Assembly (NCBI GenBank): GCA_965248335.1
Contig: CBDFIY010000001.1
Coordinates: 248,001 to 312,000 of the forward strand
From: CAKMZU01 sp965248335
GTDB lineage: Bacteria > Pseudomonadota > Gammaproteobacteria > Pseudomonadales > DT-91
Length of the DNA: 64,000 bases
Direction of reading: 5' to 3'
Positions 63,108-64,000 of this stretch are shown here, piece after piece. Made by a program: the position numbers and the translations under genes. How positions within the stretch are numbered: the stretch's first letter is position 1; every line of letters begins with the position of its first letter. The notes under the pieces are model-generated. The model ran no database searches. It was given only the letters and a program-made list of their open reading frames with translations, and was not told the DNA's origin.

Positions 63108-64000
63108 TTATACGACACGTGTTTGCAATTTATTTTCTGACTTTTCTTTCTTCTTTCTTTCTTTAGCAAGTATCTTATTGGGTTTAATCAGGTAATGTGC
63201 AAGTGCCGGCAATAACCAAATAGCACCAACCATATTCCATAAGAACATAAAAGTAAGGAGCTTACCCATATCTGCCTGAAATTTGATCGGTGAGAATATC
63301 CACGTACCGACACCGATGGCTAAGGTAATACCCGTCAAGGCAACAGCCTTACCTGTTGTTTTTAACGTGTTCAGGTAGGCTTCTTCTAACGGCATTCCCT
63401 CTTTAAGGTAGGTTTCAAGCTTACCGTAAATATAAATACCGTAATCAACACCAATACCCACACCTAACGCAATAACCGGCAACGTTGCTACTTTTACACC
63501 AATCCCCAAATAGGCCATCAAGGCTTGACACAATGCTGAAGTTAAAGTTAAAGGAATAACGATGCAAGCAACGGCTGGAATTGATGTAAAACTCGCAAAT
63601 ACCAACAAGCAAACAACGCCGTATACCAGCCACAACATAGTTGATTGCGCATCAGCAATAACTTCATTGGTTGCAGCCTCAATACCCGCATTGCCTGTGG
63701 CTAACAAAAATTCAATGTTTTCCATTTGATTGTCAGCGATAAATTTCTCAGCTGCAGAAACAACACTTTGTAACGTTTCAGCCTTATGATCTTCTAAAAA
63801 TAAAATCAAAGGCGCATAGCTACAATTGGTATTAACAAGTGCTTCAGGCACCTGGAAAAAAGTACTGTTAATTGCTGCTTGGTCACGCGGAATGGTATTC
63901 CACTTCAAGCTGCCTTCACTGAAACCACTCAACACCTGTCGAATAACATAAGCTAAAGACACGCTGGATTGAACACCAGGAACATTTTCCATTTGCCATG
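63108..64000 (-). CDS. RND/MMPL-superfamily exporter, C-terminal part (cut by window edge)
   Basis: The visible 297 or so residues begin in a periplasmic domain and continue to a bundle of helices: MLWLVYGVVCLLVFASF, ACIVIPLTLTSALCQALMAYLGIG, LPVIALGVGIGVDYGIYIYGKL (the RND GxGxDYgiyi motif), GKAVALTGITLAIGVGTWIF and FMFLWNMVGAIWLLPALAHYL. The end is basic. The frame is open to the window edge, so the ATG at 63992 is internal. It resembles COG1033 exporters that move lipids or hopanoids and are paired with DUF1329. It is upstream of DUF1329 and the two are probably co-transcribed. Confidence 0.9.
   Translation of the reverse strand, partial: WQMENVPGVQSSVSLAYVIRQVLSGFSEGSLKWNTIPRDQAAINSTFFQVPEALVNTNCSYAPLILFLEDHKAETLQSVVSAAEKFIADNQMENIEFLLATGNAGIEAATNEVIADAQSTMLWLVYGVVCLLVFASFTSIPAVACIVIPLTLTSALCQALMAYLGIGVKVATLPVIALGVGIGVDYGIYIYGKLETYLKEGMPLEEAYLNTLKTTGKAVALTGITLAIGVGTWIFSPIKFQADMGKLLTFMFLWNMVGAIWLLPALAHYLIKPNKILAKERKKKEKSENKLQTRVV

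Noticed and set aside
1..64000. tRNA, rRNA genes or a replication origin
   Set aside because: No cloverleaf-like segments, rRNA sequence or DnaA-box clusters were recognised by eye; a tRNAscan or Infernal run would settle this.

Overview
The window looks like part of a gammaproteobacterial chromosome, AT-rich and host-associated or marine in style. Pointers are a 1300-residue HrpA-type DEAH helicase, Zwf, a DUF1329 / RND / LolA-like / DUF1302-like envelope gene set, many Sec/SPII lipoproteins, and dispersed repeats very like the ERIC (IRU) palindromes of Enterobacterales and Vibrio. I cannot name the genus. Core genes are intact, while accessory genes show frameshifts, recent duplications and IS insertions, so the genome is in flux.

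Layout. 0.1-1.5 kb: an aldehyde dehydrogenase of the succinate-semialdehyde type. 1.5-18 kb: an AT-rich surface-glycan island with genes on alternating strands. It holds UDP-galactopyranose mutase (glf), two GlfT2-like galactofuranosyltransferases (one with a perfect in-frame 324 bp internal duplication), a GT2 enzyme and a GT25+GT2 fusion. It also holds an unusual set of enzyme-like proteins with secretion or lipoprotein signals: a cytidylyltransferase, a LicD-family protein, an alkaline-phosphatase-superfamily protein, two HxRxGD fucosyltransferase-like paralogues and two GT-A-like proteins. An ATP-grasp-like protein with a signal peptide lies just beyond, at 21-22.6 kb.

18-25.6 kb is repeat-rich: heptanucleotide arrays, REP-type palindromes, ERIC-like elements, a 205 bp dispersed repeat, an intact ISAs1-family element with a 10 bp target duplication, and small secreted proteins of unknown function. 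25.6-33.3 kb holds three tandem lipoproteins built of Big_2-like repeats, the middle one frameshifted. 33.5-43.6 kb holds a HisD homologue with an eroded active site, a ZIP transporter, a LolA-like / outer-membrane-barrel gene pair, a lipoprotein whose start lies inside an ERIC-like element, an M16C metallopeptidase and two CrcB fluoride channels. 43.6-53.9 kb holds two giant paralogous lipoproteins next to hrpA; a leftover of the hrpA 3' end between them shows they arose by tandem duplication. 53.9-57.3 kb is a secreted-protein gene broken by an ISAzo13-family element that itself carries a second copy (nested insertion, 3 bp TAA duplications). 57.7-64 kb holds zwf, an acyl-CoA-synthetase-like gene, a DUF1329 protein with a clear terminator, and the end of an RND/MMPL exporter cut by the window edge.

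How the genes may work together. Glf supplies UDP-galactofuranose and the GlfT2-like and GT2/GT25 enzymes build a galactofuranose-containing glycan in the cytoplasm. The exported set could decorate a glycan outside the cytoplasm with a CDP-linked alcohol, fucose-like sugars and a phospho- or sulfo-group. Where exported enzymes would get nucleotide donors is unexplained and is the most interesting question here. The DUF1329, RND and LolA-like/DUF1302-like genes suggest an envelope lipid-trafficking function. I saw no tRNA, rRNA, CRISPR array or replication origin.
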